Source: Hygrocybe punicea
Taxonomy: Eukaryota; Basidiomycota; Agaricomycetes; Agaricales; Hygrophoraceae
Assembly (NCBI GenBank): GCA_963556145.1
Contig: OY744462.1
Location: forward strand, 5,704,001 to 5,768,000
Length of the DNA stretch: 64,000 bases
Direction: 5' to 3'
In this document: one piece after another, positions 10,631 through 21,013 of the stretch
Position numbering within the stretch: position 1 is the first letter of the stretch
Layout of the letters: every line of letters begins with the position of its first letter
Position numbers and translations under genes: made by a program
Notes under the pieces: model-generated
What the model was told of the DNA's origin: nothing
The model's database searches: none
Seen by the model: the letters and a program-made list of their open reading frames with translations, nothing else

Positions 10631-11093
10631 AAACGGTTTATTAATAATTAGTTAGTAGAATAAATGAAAAGGATAAATGGAAGACTTACCTGGGGTGCTC
10701 TGGCATCCGCACCCGTTGTCGTGTCGTTGTTGAAAACGAAGTGTTGTTGAAGTCGCGCGCGAGAATTTCAACCGGAATTTGCCGATATCCAAAACGGGGT
10801 CGAGTTGCCATATAGGGAAGAGTGGCTGGATTTTCTTATTATTATTATATATACTACAACACCTCAATGGCCAAGGCAAGACCCTGAAGAGATGTAGGTA
10901 TGATATACCTACCCCGAGAGGAGTTTTTGTATTTTATTTCATTTTATATTGGGAGATATTCACAATGCATTTTATGCCTCTGCCAAAATTGGACCCTTAA
11001 ACACCTAACTTTGCGAGTACACATCTGAAAAATCCAAAATTAATTCTAGGAGTACTAAGGAAGGTGTACATTGTGTTCCAGACAAGTGCCTGG
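10548..11093. other. Unpaired spacer inside the inverted repeat
   Basis: This stretch is present once, between the left arm and the gap. It ends the GC-rich block, then carries AT-rich DNA with a short hairpin (gtaggtatgatatacctac). No coding sequence is recognised. Its right part may lead into whatever the gap hides. Confidence 0.5.
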
Positions 11094-11193
11094 NNNNNNN
11101 NNNNNNNNNNNNNNNNNNNNNNNNNNNNNNNNNNNNNNNNNNNNNNNNNNNNNNNNNNNNNNNNNNNNNNNNNNNNNNNNNNNNNNNNNNNNN
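11094..11193. other. Assembly gap (100 N)
   Basis: Exactly 100 unknown bases, the usual placeholder for a gap of unestimated size. It falls inside the inverted repeat, where short reads collapse. The real missing length could be several kilobases. Confidence 0.98.
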
Positions 11194-12701
11194 ACGCAGC
11201 CGTGAACGGGAGCAACCCAGGACGACCACGACAGCAAGACTGAGGACGACGGGAATGACGACGACGGGGTGAACGAACGAACGCAACGACGGCGCGAAAG
11301 GGGAATACGACGACGGTAACCAGGAACCACGACAACGGGAAGACGACAACGGGCAGGGGCAACGACGACGAAGACAGCGGGCACGGGCAGCGGGCATGGG
11401 GACGGGGACGGGGACAACGGACGACGGAAACGAGGACGACGGGGACGGGGGAACGGGACCACGAGGACCACGGAGCCCGAGACAACAAGGACGACGGCAA
11501 CGGGGATGACGGCAACGGGGACGACGAGGACGACGGGGACGACGACGAGGATGACGACGAGGACAGCGAGCACGGGGACGGGGACGGGGGCAACGGACGA
11601 CGGGCGACGGAAACGACGAGGGAACGGGATGACGAGGACAACGAGACCGGGACAACGAGGATGACGGCAACAGGGACGACGAGGACGGAAATGGCGAGGA
11701 CGGGACGGCAAACAGGACGGCAACGACAACACGAACGGCACGGGGCTGACGGCCCCACCAATGCCGTAAAGGGCCCCCAGCCAACGCCCAACGACGACAG
11801 CGGCCCCACTGACGCCCAACACGGCCCAACGACGACGGCGATGGCCCTCACGGCCCCAATGACAAGCCCACCAGTAGGGCATCAACACCTCGCGAAACAC
11901 GCCGCCGCATCAATTGATGCGTGTGCCGGCTTCGCGAGGTATGTAGCCTTCTTACTGGGTGTGGGACTGATGCCACCGGCATCAAAAATGAACTGAATGT
12001 TCCCTTATAATAAACTTAAATATATATGATTGCTTAGAATAAAATTACAACTATACTAGGACCTTTAAAGTCACCAACCCCAGACCCATGCCCAAGGATA
12101 GTGGAGAGGCCACCCTCCCCACTGGTGACAGTCAAGGCTAGATTTGAATGCTCACAACCATCCAGAGGCTGCACCCAAACCAGGACTTCCGTGCCCTGGC
12201 ATCAAGCAGAGAAATTCGGCTCTCTCTGCCGGGGTGAGTGGACTGGAAGTCGAAGAGCACTGGGGGCCAAACACGAAGGTTTCGGGGTTTTTAATTGAAA
12301 CTGAACAATCACATGATCTTAAACATGTGATTTTTGACGTGGCTAATTCCCAATCACATGACCTTAAACATGTGATTTTTGACGTGAGAATTAGCTATGT
12401 CACTTATGAGTTTACTCCAAGTCTGAGTTACTACACTAGCAATCTTGCACAAACTCTGTTTCAACTTTCTGAAGTTCATTCAAGCTCTTACCCACTCTTA
12501 CCCTCTAGTCTACCATATACTGAACAATTGCCTGAGCTACTGAGGAAATTCAGACAATTCTCAAGGCCACTACAACAAATATGTTCCTACCACAAACTGC
12601 TAATATTGTTTTGGAAAAAGAATGGTGCAAAGGTGGACTTGTTAAAATTGTTCTACTTGTACTGGGATTGAAGGAATGGGGAATTCAAATTCATGGGAAG
12701 G

Positions 12702-12706
12702 CAGCA
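12702..12706. other. Empty insertion site matching the LTR element
   Basis: The right arm reads ggcagcacatg here. Its reverse complement, catgtgctgcc, is the uninterrupted form of the site that in the left arm is split into tgctg-LTR element-tgctg (2678-9039). This fixes the target site and the element borders to the base. Confidence 0.92.
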
Positions 12707-12912
12707 CATGAAAAATGGATAAAAGTTCAGCTAGAGGTAAAGTCAGTGTTTCAGAAAATTCTATCTGCTGAAAAATTGTAAGTGATTATTGGTGGATATG
12801 GTCAATAAAAACACTAATATCAGAAATTAGAAAGGAGTCTAAAATGCATATGGATTAAGAAGAGGCAAATGAGGAGGGCCATCAAAAAAGAAATGACAAG
12901 GCATACATATTT

Positions 12913-13274
12913 ATTGCTATTTGTAGGTATTTTGGCACATGTGAAATAATCACAAGATTTTGATGTTTTCAACATCAAAATTTAACTCTCTCAGTTTTCA
13001 GCAGAATCAGATGATTAGATTGGCTCACTTGTAGAGCAATAACAAATGCATAAAAATCCACATGTTGAATATAGTCATTTATAAGCAAAACTGAGTATAT
13101 ATCAAACAAATTATTTCATTTGTATTACTAGCAGCTAGGAATCAGAATGTACTGCAATTTTGCCTATCTAATCACCTGATCCTGCCCAAACCCAAAGGAG
13201 TTAAAATTGAAATGTTAAAAACATCATAAATTTGTGATTATATTACATGTGCCAAAATAACTGCAAATAGCAAT
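12913..13274. repeat. MITE-like inverted repeat nested in right arm
   Basis: Mirror copy of 2110-2471: 362 bp, terminal sequence attgctatttgtaggtattt and its imperfect reverse complement at the other end. No coding potential. Confidence 0.6.
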
Positions 13275-13559
13275 GATTGCTCTACAAGTGATGAACAGAA
13301 ATAGGGGTTCTATCATTCTGTGAATGTAATGAGAATAGAAACATGAAATATGGAACTTATAAATTGTATGTTGAAGTATATGATACTTTGTAAAGAATAC
13401 ACAGTGGTATTATCTTTTGTGATGAATATAAATCTGTAAATAGCAGAAAATAAATAGTGAATTAATTATATAAACCAAACGATAATCTTCACCAGAAATT
13501 TTGCATTTGTGGAGGTGCATCAGCCTAGAAAATAGTGGGTGCAGGAGATATGCTGATAA

Positions 13560-14260
13560 CATCAGCCTAGGCCATCCCAGTGGGGCCTGAAGTTATCCTG
13601 GGAAATCAGCCTAGATAATCCCAGTTGGGTCAGGATATATCCTGAGAAAATCAGCCTAGATCAAATCAGCCTGAACCATGTCAGTTGGGCCAGGATATAT
13701 CCTGAGAAAATCAGCCTAGACCATCCCAGTTGGGTCAGGATATATCCTGAGAAATTCAGCCTAGATCAAATCAACCTGAACCATGTCAGTTGGGACAGGA
13801 TATATCCTGAGAAAATCAGCCTAGACCATCCCAGTTGGGTCAGGATATATCCTGAGAAATTCAGCCTGAACCATGTCAGTTGGACCAGGATATATCCTGA
13901 GAACCTCAGCCTAGACCATGTCAGTTGGGCCAGGATATATCCTGAGAAAATCAGCCTGAACCATGTCAGTTGGGCCATGATATATCCTGAGAAAATCAGC
14001 CTGAACCATGTCAGTTGGACCAGGATATATCCTGAGAACCTCAGCCTAGACCATGTCAGTTGGGTTAGGATATATCCTGATGGCATCAGCCTGAACCATG
14101 TCAGTTGGGTCAGGATATATCCTGATAGAGCCTGAACCATGTCAGTTTGGCCAGGATATATCCTGAGAAAATCAGCCTGAACCATGTCAGTTGGGCTAGG
14201 ATATATCCTGAGAACCTCAGCCTAGACCATGTCAGTTGGGCCAGGATATATCTCAGCCTG
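13560..14260. repeat. 45-bp tandem repeats, right arm (expanded)
   Basis: Reverse-complement counterpart of the array at 1430-1858 but about 300 bp longer, with roughly 15 units. Some units carry an extra gatcaaatcagcct insertion. Copy-number difference between otherwise near-identical arms points to independent slippage or unequal exchange after the arms formed. Confidence 0.85.
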
Positions 14261-14968
14261 ATTCAGCTATCCCCAAGTCAGTTGGGTGATCTCATTTTCA
14301 GGCATCCCATCTCAGTTGGTAATATCTTGCTGAATCTGGTGCCCATCTCGAGTGTACTGCTCGCAGATGGGACAATCGCGTATACGATGGAACGGGTTGT
14401 CGCAAAAGAGGCAGTTGAAATTGGTGAAACCCTGTCCCGCGGTGGTCGGCTCAGCCCTATTTGCACATGGCTTTGGGGGGTTGTTGCATTTGGTGAGGGC
14501 TTGCGTGAGGACGGCGAGTTGTTGCAAAACGAGACGAAATAGGTCGGATACGTTAGGTTTGACCGGTTCCACTTTAGGAATGACCGGGTCATAGCGAGCG
14601 GGTTGCGGGTAGCGGGTGGCGGGTTCTATTGGAGTCGAGTACCGGATGGCGGCAGGCGACGTTGACGATAGACGAGAGACGGTGGACGGTTCGGCCGCGG
14701 TTCCGGCCAGCAGGAAGTGGGCGCAATTGTGGAAGTCCTGGAAGTCATAAGGGTCGCTATGGAAATGGTTCGGTTTTTGGTACTGCAGACGGGTTTTGAT
14801 GTCCTTTTTAAGCTCGAGATGGAAGCCGTTCTCGTACGCGATGTTGCGTTCTCGAGGAGAGATTCGACCCTTGTCTAAGAGGAATCCCGAGATCCGAATG
14901 AACTCGCGGTAATATTCGCCAAGTTCGGCACGGGTACGGATACCATAAGCGGTTTGGGTGTGCGTAAG

Positions 14969-16162
14969 TAGTTAATGGCATGGGTAACCCCCGGGTACAA
15001 CTGGGTGTACCCGTACCCGTACTGGCTTTACCCGTACCCGTGGCGACGGGTACGGGTTCTGGTGGGTATGGGTACGGGTACACCTAGTTACCTGGGGGTA
15101 TCCCACCACAATGTGGTGGGGTGCTGGTGAGGTGTCACCGGTGAGGTCTCAAACCCCCTGCAACCTCGCGAATGCAGCCCAATGTCAATTGACGTTGGGG
15201 TTGCGTACTCGCGAGGTGTTGGCCAGGGGGGCGGGGACCTGGGCACTGGTGCCAGGAACCTCGCACACCGTACCCGTTATCGGCGGGTACCCACCACATT
15301 CCATCCTAAGTACCTCACGAACAACGGGGGCGCATCAATTGACGCGCTTCGTTTGTTTTCGCGAGGTTGGATGGGGCTGGGGAGTTTCCATGGGCGTCCG
15401 CGCGTGCTCACTACCTCGCAAACAACGGGGGCACGTCAATTGATGCGCTCCGTGTTTTCGCGAGGTTGGATGGGGCTGGGGACGTCCCATGGGCGTCCGC
15501 CTCGTTTCCGTCGTCCGTTGCCCCCATCCCCGTTCCTGTGCTCGCTGTCCTCGTCGTCACCATCATCGTCGTCCCCATTGCCATCGTCGTCCCCGTTGCC
15601 ATCGTCCTTCTTGTCCCGGTCTCCGTTGTCCTCGTTGTCCCATTCCCCCATTGTCGTCTTCCCGTTGTCGTAGTTGCCGTTCCCGCTTTGTCGTTGTCTT
15701 CCCGTTCTCGCCGTCGTTGCGTTCGTCGTCATTCTTGTCTTCGTTTACCCCATCGTCCTCATTCCCGTCGTCCTCGTTCTTGCTGTCATGGTCGGCCTGG
15801 GTTGTCCCCGTTCTTGGCTGCGTCCCATCTGCTTGTTGCTGTTGCCGTGTTCGCATTCGTTTGGCGCGAGGGTGCGGGAAAAAAACCTAAAAGTATTTAA
15901 GTAGTTAGTAGAATAAATGAATAAATGAATAGAATGCTTACCTGGGGTGCCCTGGCACCCACACCCGTTGCCGTGTCATTGTTGTTGAAGGAAATCATAT
16001 GTCACGGGACCGTGACAGTACCCGTGAGCTAACCCGTGAAAACCTGTACCCGGCGGCACGGGTACGGGTTTGTCACAGGTCCCGATGTGGCTACCCATAC
16101 CCGTACCCGGGCCTACCCATAGGAAAAACCCGCACGGGTTCATGTACCCGTGCAATACACTA
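14969..16162. mobile_element. hAT-like non-autonomous element, 8-bp TSD
   Basis: The 1194-bp insertion is flanked by the perfect 8-bp duplication tgcgtaag (14961-14968 and 16163-16170). Its ends form imperfect inverted repeats (TAGTTAATGGCATGGGTA versus TAGTGTATTGCACGGGTA). Both subterminal regions are crowded with degenerate acccgt/gggtac hexamers. Eight-base duplications are typical of hAT. No transposase is present; the interior holds three dyads (15163-15466) and a GC-rich block (15480-15860) related to the block in the big inverted repeat. Confidence 0.82.
15163..15466. repeat. Three further CCTCGCGAA/CAATTG dyads
   Basis: Copies at about 15163-15217, 15312-15367 and 15413-15466 each have an acctcgcga-like left arm, a central tcaattga core and a tcgcgaggt right arm. 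The last two are tandem with a period near 100 bp and share ggttggatggggctgggga and catgggcgtccgc after each. In the first copy the inner stem is long (gcagcccaatgtcaat against its near complement). Confidence 0.7.
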
Positions 16163-16991
16163 TGCGTAAGACGGTCTAGATCTGCCATAGTGTACCGGTG
16201 ATCGTCTTCTGTGCCCGGGTATAGCACGAGTACGCTCCTTTTGAATGCGGCATAATCGACGCCGGTCGCGCTAGGTAAACTCGCCCAAAGCTCGTAGTCG
16301 CTAAGTGACGCGTAGCGCAGACTATGCTTAATGCATCCTGCATCGTCGAGAGCGGCATCGGCAGCAAGTATCTCGACTTCTTCGAAGAAGCGGTTTAAAT
16401 TGAGCGGGTTCCCGTCGAAGGTCGGGGCCGTGGAGTGACCGCGAGCGGGCATCTGTCGAGGAGTAACATGGGGAACGGTAGCAGTCGAGGATCCGGCGGT
16501 CGAAGTCATTGTGGGTGGAAGGCGCTGAGATGTCGATGAAGCAGTTGTTGGGTGTACGATGAGCGGGTCAGGTAACGTGGACGATGACGGCGTGGACGAA
16601 GACGAAGACAGGGACAATGACAATGACAGAGTTTTCGATGTCGAGAGCGAAGACGTGGACAGGGGTTCTAACGAGGTCGAAGTCGGGGATGTAGGCGATG
16701 CGGGTGTCGAACTGAGATCGGATGAGTCGGGTGTTATGGTAATTATCGGTATATCAACCGATTCGAGACTGTTGGATGATAGATATAGGGGGGTGTTTGA
16801 CCCTGAGACGAGCGGGAGATTGTTATGTCGAGCGAGGTGGTTGGGTACTAGCTGGAAGAAGTTGTCATCGATTGTCGGGTCGAAGGCAGCTAAAGAGAGT
16901 TCTTGTTGAAGAGTTCTTCGAGGAAGATCTCGAAGACGATGGTCAGAGGGAGGGATACGGGAAGAGGAAGCTATGGTGGTGCTAGACTATT

Positions 16992-17008
16992 CCTCGCGGT
17001 GGGCTCCA
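16992..17008 (-). promoter_or_regulatory. Putative Gypsy primer-binding site
   Basis: On the minus strand, TGGAGCCCACCGCGAGG begins two bases after an LTR-like end (tttaca, ending at 17011) and lies just upstream of gag. It begins with TGG, as needed to pair with a tRNA CCA end. The tRNA was not identified. Confidence 0.55.
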
Positions 17009-17010
17009 GA

Positions 17011-17850
17011 TGTAAAGGCGAGGTCGGGGTGGCTGCGGAATAGTAATCCTAAGCCTGTGGGGGTCAGCGTAGAAGTGACTAGGAATAGTCTAACAAGCTT
17101 CAGTAAGATGATAGGATATAAATGGTAAGAAGCCGCCGAGTAAACTACTGAAATCTATCGAGACCGGTCAAAGCTGACGATGTCGGGTACGGCGGGTCAG
17201 GTGTCGGGTGACGAGGGACGTAGAGATAAAGACGGTAGAACGACGGGGAGAGCGTCGAGGAATCCGACGAGTAATGTGTGCGATGGATTTTACTGAGAGA
17301 CTAATTCTCAGAGAGAGGAAATGGGGGAACTGGTTTTTCTTATTTTGAGACGGCGCTTGGGCACCATTTTTATACTACAAATTTCTGTACCTAGCTTCGG
17401 ACGAGAGTCCTCGGCCGATGAGAGAAAACAAAGGAGAATAAAAATGGACAAGTAGGAAGAGCGTTGCGAGGCGACGATGACAGGGAAAATGGGTGGAAGA
17501 TATAAAAACCGTAAAAGATGCAATATACTTTACTATATCCCCATAAGGGAGACGCTAGGCGTGAATAAGGCAAGTCCGATGTTGGGATCCCAGTCCGATG
17601 AGATCTATCTTTGATATTTGAAGTTCCGTGAGTTTGGGAGATGGACTGACCAGGTACGTGAGTGGCCGTGCTAGTCGGTATGCATCGGGTTGCGTCGGGT
17701 TGCGTCGGGTTCGAGCGTAGATTGCTAGAGACGTCGGGTTCGAGCGGATTCGCTAGATATCGATGTTATGGCCTCAGAGGGTCGAGGACCCTCTACAGCG
17801 GAGTTCATCAGAATTCTTTGGAGTTGCATAGATATGACAATGTCAGTCAT
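17011..17850 (-). repeat. Gypsy 5' LTR (outer border approximate)
   Basis: This lies upstream of the primer-binding site on the minus strand and ends in ...tttaca at 17011. A TATA box (tataaaaatgg) reads on the minus strand near 17364-17374. The outer border is probably within tgacattgtcatatc near 17835-17850. No second LTR is in the window to confirm it; the partner would lie left of position 1. Confidence 0.5.
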
Positions 17851-18003
17851 ATCATATAGGTTGAGGTAGCCCCCCTGCAATGGTATCTAATATCTACTGC
17901 TAGTAGTATATCACCCAGTTCATATAATCCAACGTCCAAATAGTGCTCGGACGTGGACATAATTAGATATCAAATATCTCGATTACTTATATTTTAACTA
18001 AGG

Positions 18004-18618
18004 TAGGCCCAGTTCAGTTGTGGGGGCATCACAGGACTAAAGCATGATGAGATGTTACATTTAATACTGAATCTCCACCACTATCTCAATTTTGCCTTGA
18101 AATGAAATTTCTCTCCTGATTGAGCACCTACATTTTATAGACAAATATATTTTGAATACAATGTAGGTTTCCGATCATTGAGATTCAACCTTGATGAGGA
18201 GAAATTAAGTCACGATAAAGCTGTGGCTGATTTGTCTTGACCCAAAAAAAAATCAATGGGAAGACAAAAACACAACTCTTGGAATCTAGGACAATATGCA
18301 AAGAGGAAGTACTCAGAGACTGACCCAGACAAGGATGCATATCAAAAGAAAAAGGCTCAATGGGAAGCAAGCTGCCTGGGCTGCCAAAAAGTACTGAGGA
18401 CATCGTGTACTCCCAGATACATATATGGAAACACTTCTCACACAGAATATTTAATACATTATTTCGAAAAGCTTTTTCAATTTACAACTTCTACATATTA
18501 TTTAGCAGGATTTTTTGTCCAGAATATGGGAGGTACACGTCAATGTGTTGACACTTTAAATCAGCAGGTCACAGTCTGTCACAAATCATGTGATGCCCCT
18601 GCAACTGAACTGGGCCTA
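18004..18618. mobile_element. Small TA-flanked TIR element (0.6 kb)
   Basis: Terminal inverted repeats TAggcccagttcagttg at 18004 and caactgaactgggccTA at 18618 extend imperfectly over about 30 bp (gggggcatcaca versus tgtgatgcccc). TA at both ends fits a Tc1/mariner-type target duplication. The interior holds a 122-codon open frame (18256-18624, beginning MGRQKHNSWNLGQYAKRKYS) of unknown meaning, so it is presumably non-autonomous. Its right TA is also the left TA of the next element. Confidence 0.65.
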
Positions 18619-18811
18619 AGATAGGGCTCATCCATACCCATCCCATCACAGCACAAAACCACAGATTTGTCCTCCGGCTTATTTTCAGACATTCTCAGAT
18701 TTCTCTTACATTTTTATGGCATTTCCCTGTATGAATTTCACTGGTAGCGGAATCCCTGTATTTCTCAAATATACTTGTGTTTCTCTGTCATTTCCTTCTC
18801 AGCACGTGTCC

Positions 18812-20400
18812 CACTAGTATAACGCGCTACCGCTTGTGCGCATGGACAATTGCACGCGCGCCCGCCAAGTACTTAAGCTTAATTATAAGGCATCTCGACC
18901 CGGAGCCCACTGCATTGCTACCTGGCAATTGCATTGTCAACGTCTGAACTGAAATGGCTGCTATTCGTGTGGCTTGTGTCTGTAACAGATGCTCTAAGGC
19001 TCCGGAAGGATATATCTATCAGACTAGGCAGCTTGCAGGCAGACACCGGAAGAAATACCCACCCGATCCAGTGCCAGTTCTCCTCCGGCCACTTGGAGCC
19101 TCTCATGCAGACGATGATCAGCCTGTGCTTCCAGATGTGCCAGATTTTCAAGCTGGCCACCAACCACTGGCCTTCAATGGCGACCTTCTTCTTAATGCTT
19201 TAGATGATCAGCTTGGGCCCCCGGACATGCTAGATATACAACCTGGCAACCAACTAGTGGCTTTTGACAATGACGACGACAACGGCCTTTACTTCGATGC
19301 ATTTGACAGCCTTGACTCGGACCCTGACTTGGACGATGACCAACCACAAGCACCTGCACCTGCACCACTTCCAGTGCTTCCGCCAGCGGGCCCTCTTGAG
19401 AACTTCATTGCAGTTCACCCCCCTCCTATTCCTGATCCTGGGATTGACCGGGATCATCTAGAGGATCAGCCTGTTCGCATTCCAGCCATGGAGGAAGAGT
19501 CGTATATTCGGATGGCTTATCTTCAGGCTGTAATGGGCAATGTCTTCGGAAAACTTACTTGGGACCAGGCGACAGATCAGCTCAACAATACACTTGACAT
19601 TCTCTTGATTGCCGGGAAACTTCCCATACACCCACGGCCTGTCCGGACGCTTCAAAGTGCAAAACGGCGCTTGGGTATTGATCCCGACATCTGGATTGAG
19701 CAGTATGCTATTTGCCCACTCTGTTGGAAGCATCACACAAATGCTGAAATGCAAGACCTCGAAGTACCAGATTGTCGACTACTGAACTGCATGGGGAAGA
19801 TCTACACCTTGAAAAAAGGCAAGCGCATTGCCAACCTTATCAACCCACAGGTTTCCATCATTGCAAGCCTCCGACGAATGTTTATGCGACCAGGATTTGC
19901 CAAACTTGTCGAAAAAAGGCCTGGCCATCAGCCAGGACGCAACAACGATGATGAATACGTTATGGAAGATATGCCCGATGCGGAGATGTGGTATCGATCA
20001 GAAACAAAAACTGTTTGACAAATCGGCAATCAACATACGGTTCGCGATGTACACATTACAGCTGGTGAAGAACCTGTCAAGTTATCTTCTCGTCGATTTG
20101 GTTTGCAACTCTCACTGAATATTGACTGGTCAACTGTGTTGCTTTTTCAGCTTTTCCAGAACTGACATTTACGCCTTTACACAACAGGTTTGGAATTCTT
20201 TCAGGACGACCTCATTCTACTGGAGGTGTTTACATTTCAATCAACAATCTTCCGCGCCACCTGCGCTATATCCAAACGAACATTGTTTGTCCTAACATTA
20301 TGCCTGGACCTAAAGCGAGGCCAAGTCGACTTGATAGGATTCTGAGGGAACCAGGGCAGCGATTTTGGGACCAGCTTGGCAACACCCAATTGGTATGAAA
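18812..20400 (+). pseudogene. Plavaka (CACTA superfamily) transposase fragment
   Basis: A CACTAGTATAACGCGC terminus at 18812 is followed by a frame from ATG 18954 starting MAAIRVACVCNRCSK (CxxC). A long acidic, Pro-rich linker follows, then the Tnp2-like block KLTWDQATDQLNNTLDILL and a cysteine pair (AICPLCWKHH). The frame breaks at 20018, but matching pieces continue in other frames: RRFGLQLSLNIDW at about 20090 and GVYISINNLPRHLRYIQTN near 20225-20285. It stops near 20397 before the catalytic DDE part, and no matching right terminus (ctagtg) was found, so the element is truncated. Confidence 0.8.
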
Positions 20401-20475
20401 ATGCGTATTGTGTCAATTCCTTTCAGTTGCAAGCAATAAGCCAAGAAGCCCCGAGGTGAGAATCACTGGTGAATA

Positions 20476-20955
20476 TCAAAACTGACTCACTTTGAAACTC
20501 GTATCATGATATGCAGCCAAATTTTCCTCCATTTTTGCATGCTCATCTTCGGTCACTTTTTGCACGCTATCTCCCCCATCCTCGCTCTCATCACTTCCCA
20601 ATTCTTCTTCAGCACGAATAGCAGCCTGCTCAGCTTCCTTCCTCTCAAGCTCCTGCAACCTTGTCTCGATATCTGCCAAAAGTCTCGAGTGCAGGGTGAG
20701 TTTTTTCTTTAACGGATCAAGCTCGAGCTTTAATAACACGTCCTCTTTGACAAGTTTGACAATATCGCCTTCCAGTTGTTCTAACTGCGCATCGTGCTGA
20801 TTAAGCTTCACAAGGAATGCGGCCGCCTTTGCTGGCGTAGGTTTCCTTGAAGCCGAAGATGCTGCAGCTGGTAACGCTGATGATGGTGCTGTTGAAAGCG
20901 ATGAAATCGACTGCCTAACGGAGCTACTCGTTGGATCAGCATTGGAAGAGGACAT
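20476..20955 (-). pseudogene. Coiled-coil protein fragment, first exon only
   Basis: The frame opens at ATG 20955 with a Ser/Ala-rich leader. A strong coiled coil follows (EQLEGDIVKLVKEDVLLKLE, then LLADIETRLQELERKEAEQ) and an acidic DESEDGG patch. A GT donor (aaagtgagt) lies at about 20491, shortly before the in-frame stop, but no second exon is visible; the Plavaka fragment begins at once. It resembles a host gene start carried into or stranded among transposons. I do not recognise the family with confidence; a SNARE-type protein is one possibility. Confidence 0.45.
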
Positions 20956-21013
20956 CCAGTGCAGAGGCTCAAGGCAACATTCCGAGTGGGTTCGGGGTAT
21001 GATACTTGGGCTG

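Larger units (their letters stand above)
1342..14342. mobile_element. 13-kb inverted-repeat element with near-identical 3-kb arms
   Basis: The sequence from 1342 (gcaccagattcagcaag) inward is repeated in reverse complement ending at 14342. Removing the nested LTR element, the left arm (1342-2682 plus 9035-10547) pairs with the right arm 14342 down to 11194. Only scattered substitutions were seen, for example three over the stretches I compared. The right arm is about 300 bp longer because it holds more copies of a 45-bp tandem repeat. The arms flank a 546-bp spacer (10548-11093) and an N gap. No transposase was found and no target-site duplication is visible at the outer ends. It could be a DNA transposon with giant terminal inverted repeats whose core sits in the gap, an inverted duplication, or a misjoin of two haplotypes. 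Confidence 0.7.
14343..16974 (-). pseudogene. Ty3/Gypsy gag, interrupted by hAT-like insertion and truncated
   Basis: On the minus strand the frame runs from 16974 with a Ser/Thr/Pro-rich N-terminus, a capsid-like region (PTFDGNPLNLNRFFEEVEI, ALDDAGCIKHSLRY), and after the insertion a second part (TRAELGEYYREFIR) ending in a CCHC zinc knuckle, CLFCDNPFHRIRDC. The frame is open apart from the 1194-bp insertion at 14969-16162 and resumes in phase if the insertion and one target duplicate are removed. The initiator appears as ATA in a ccaccATAgc context, so the ATG was probably lost by a transition. The 3' end is cut at 14342/14343 by the inverted-repeat element. Confidence 0.88.

Noticed and set aside
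9841..10651. Three overlapping forward frames of 239-267 codons (and mirror frames after the gap)
   Set aside because: They arise from GC-rich triplet repeats; all three frames are open at once and the residues are only Val/Pro/Ser/Arg repeats. The mirror copies even run through the N gap.
1430..14260. CRISPR-like array
   Set aside because: The repeats are directly tandem without unique spacers and the genome is eukaryotic.
1330..14355. Target-site duplication of the large inverted repeat
   Set aside because: Flanks agatttc-type (left) and ccatctcg (right) do not match; only the palindromic gca/tgc is shared, which belongs to the repeat itself.
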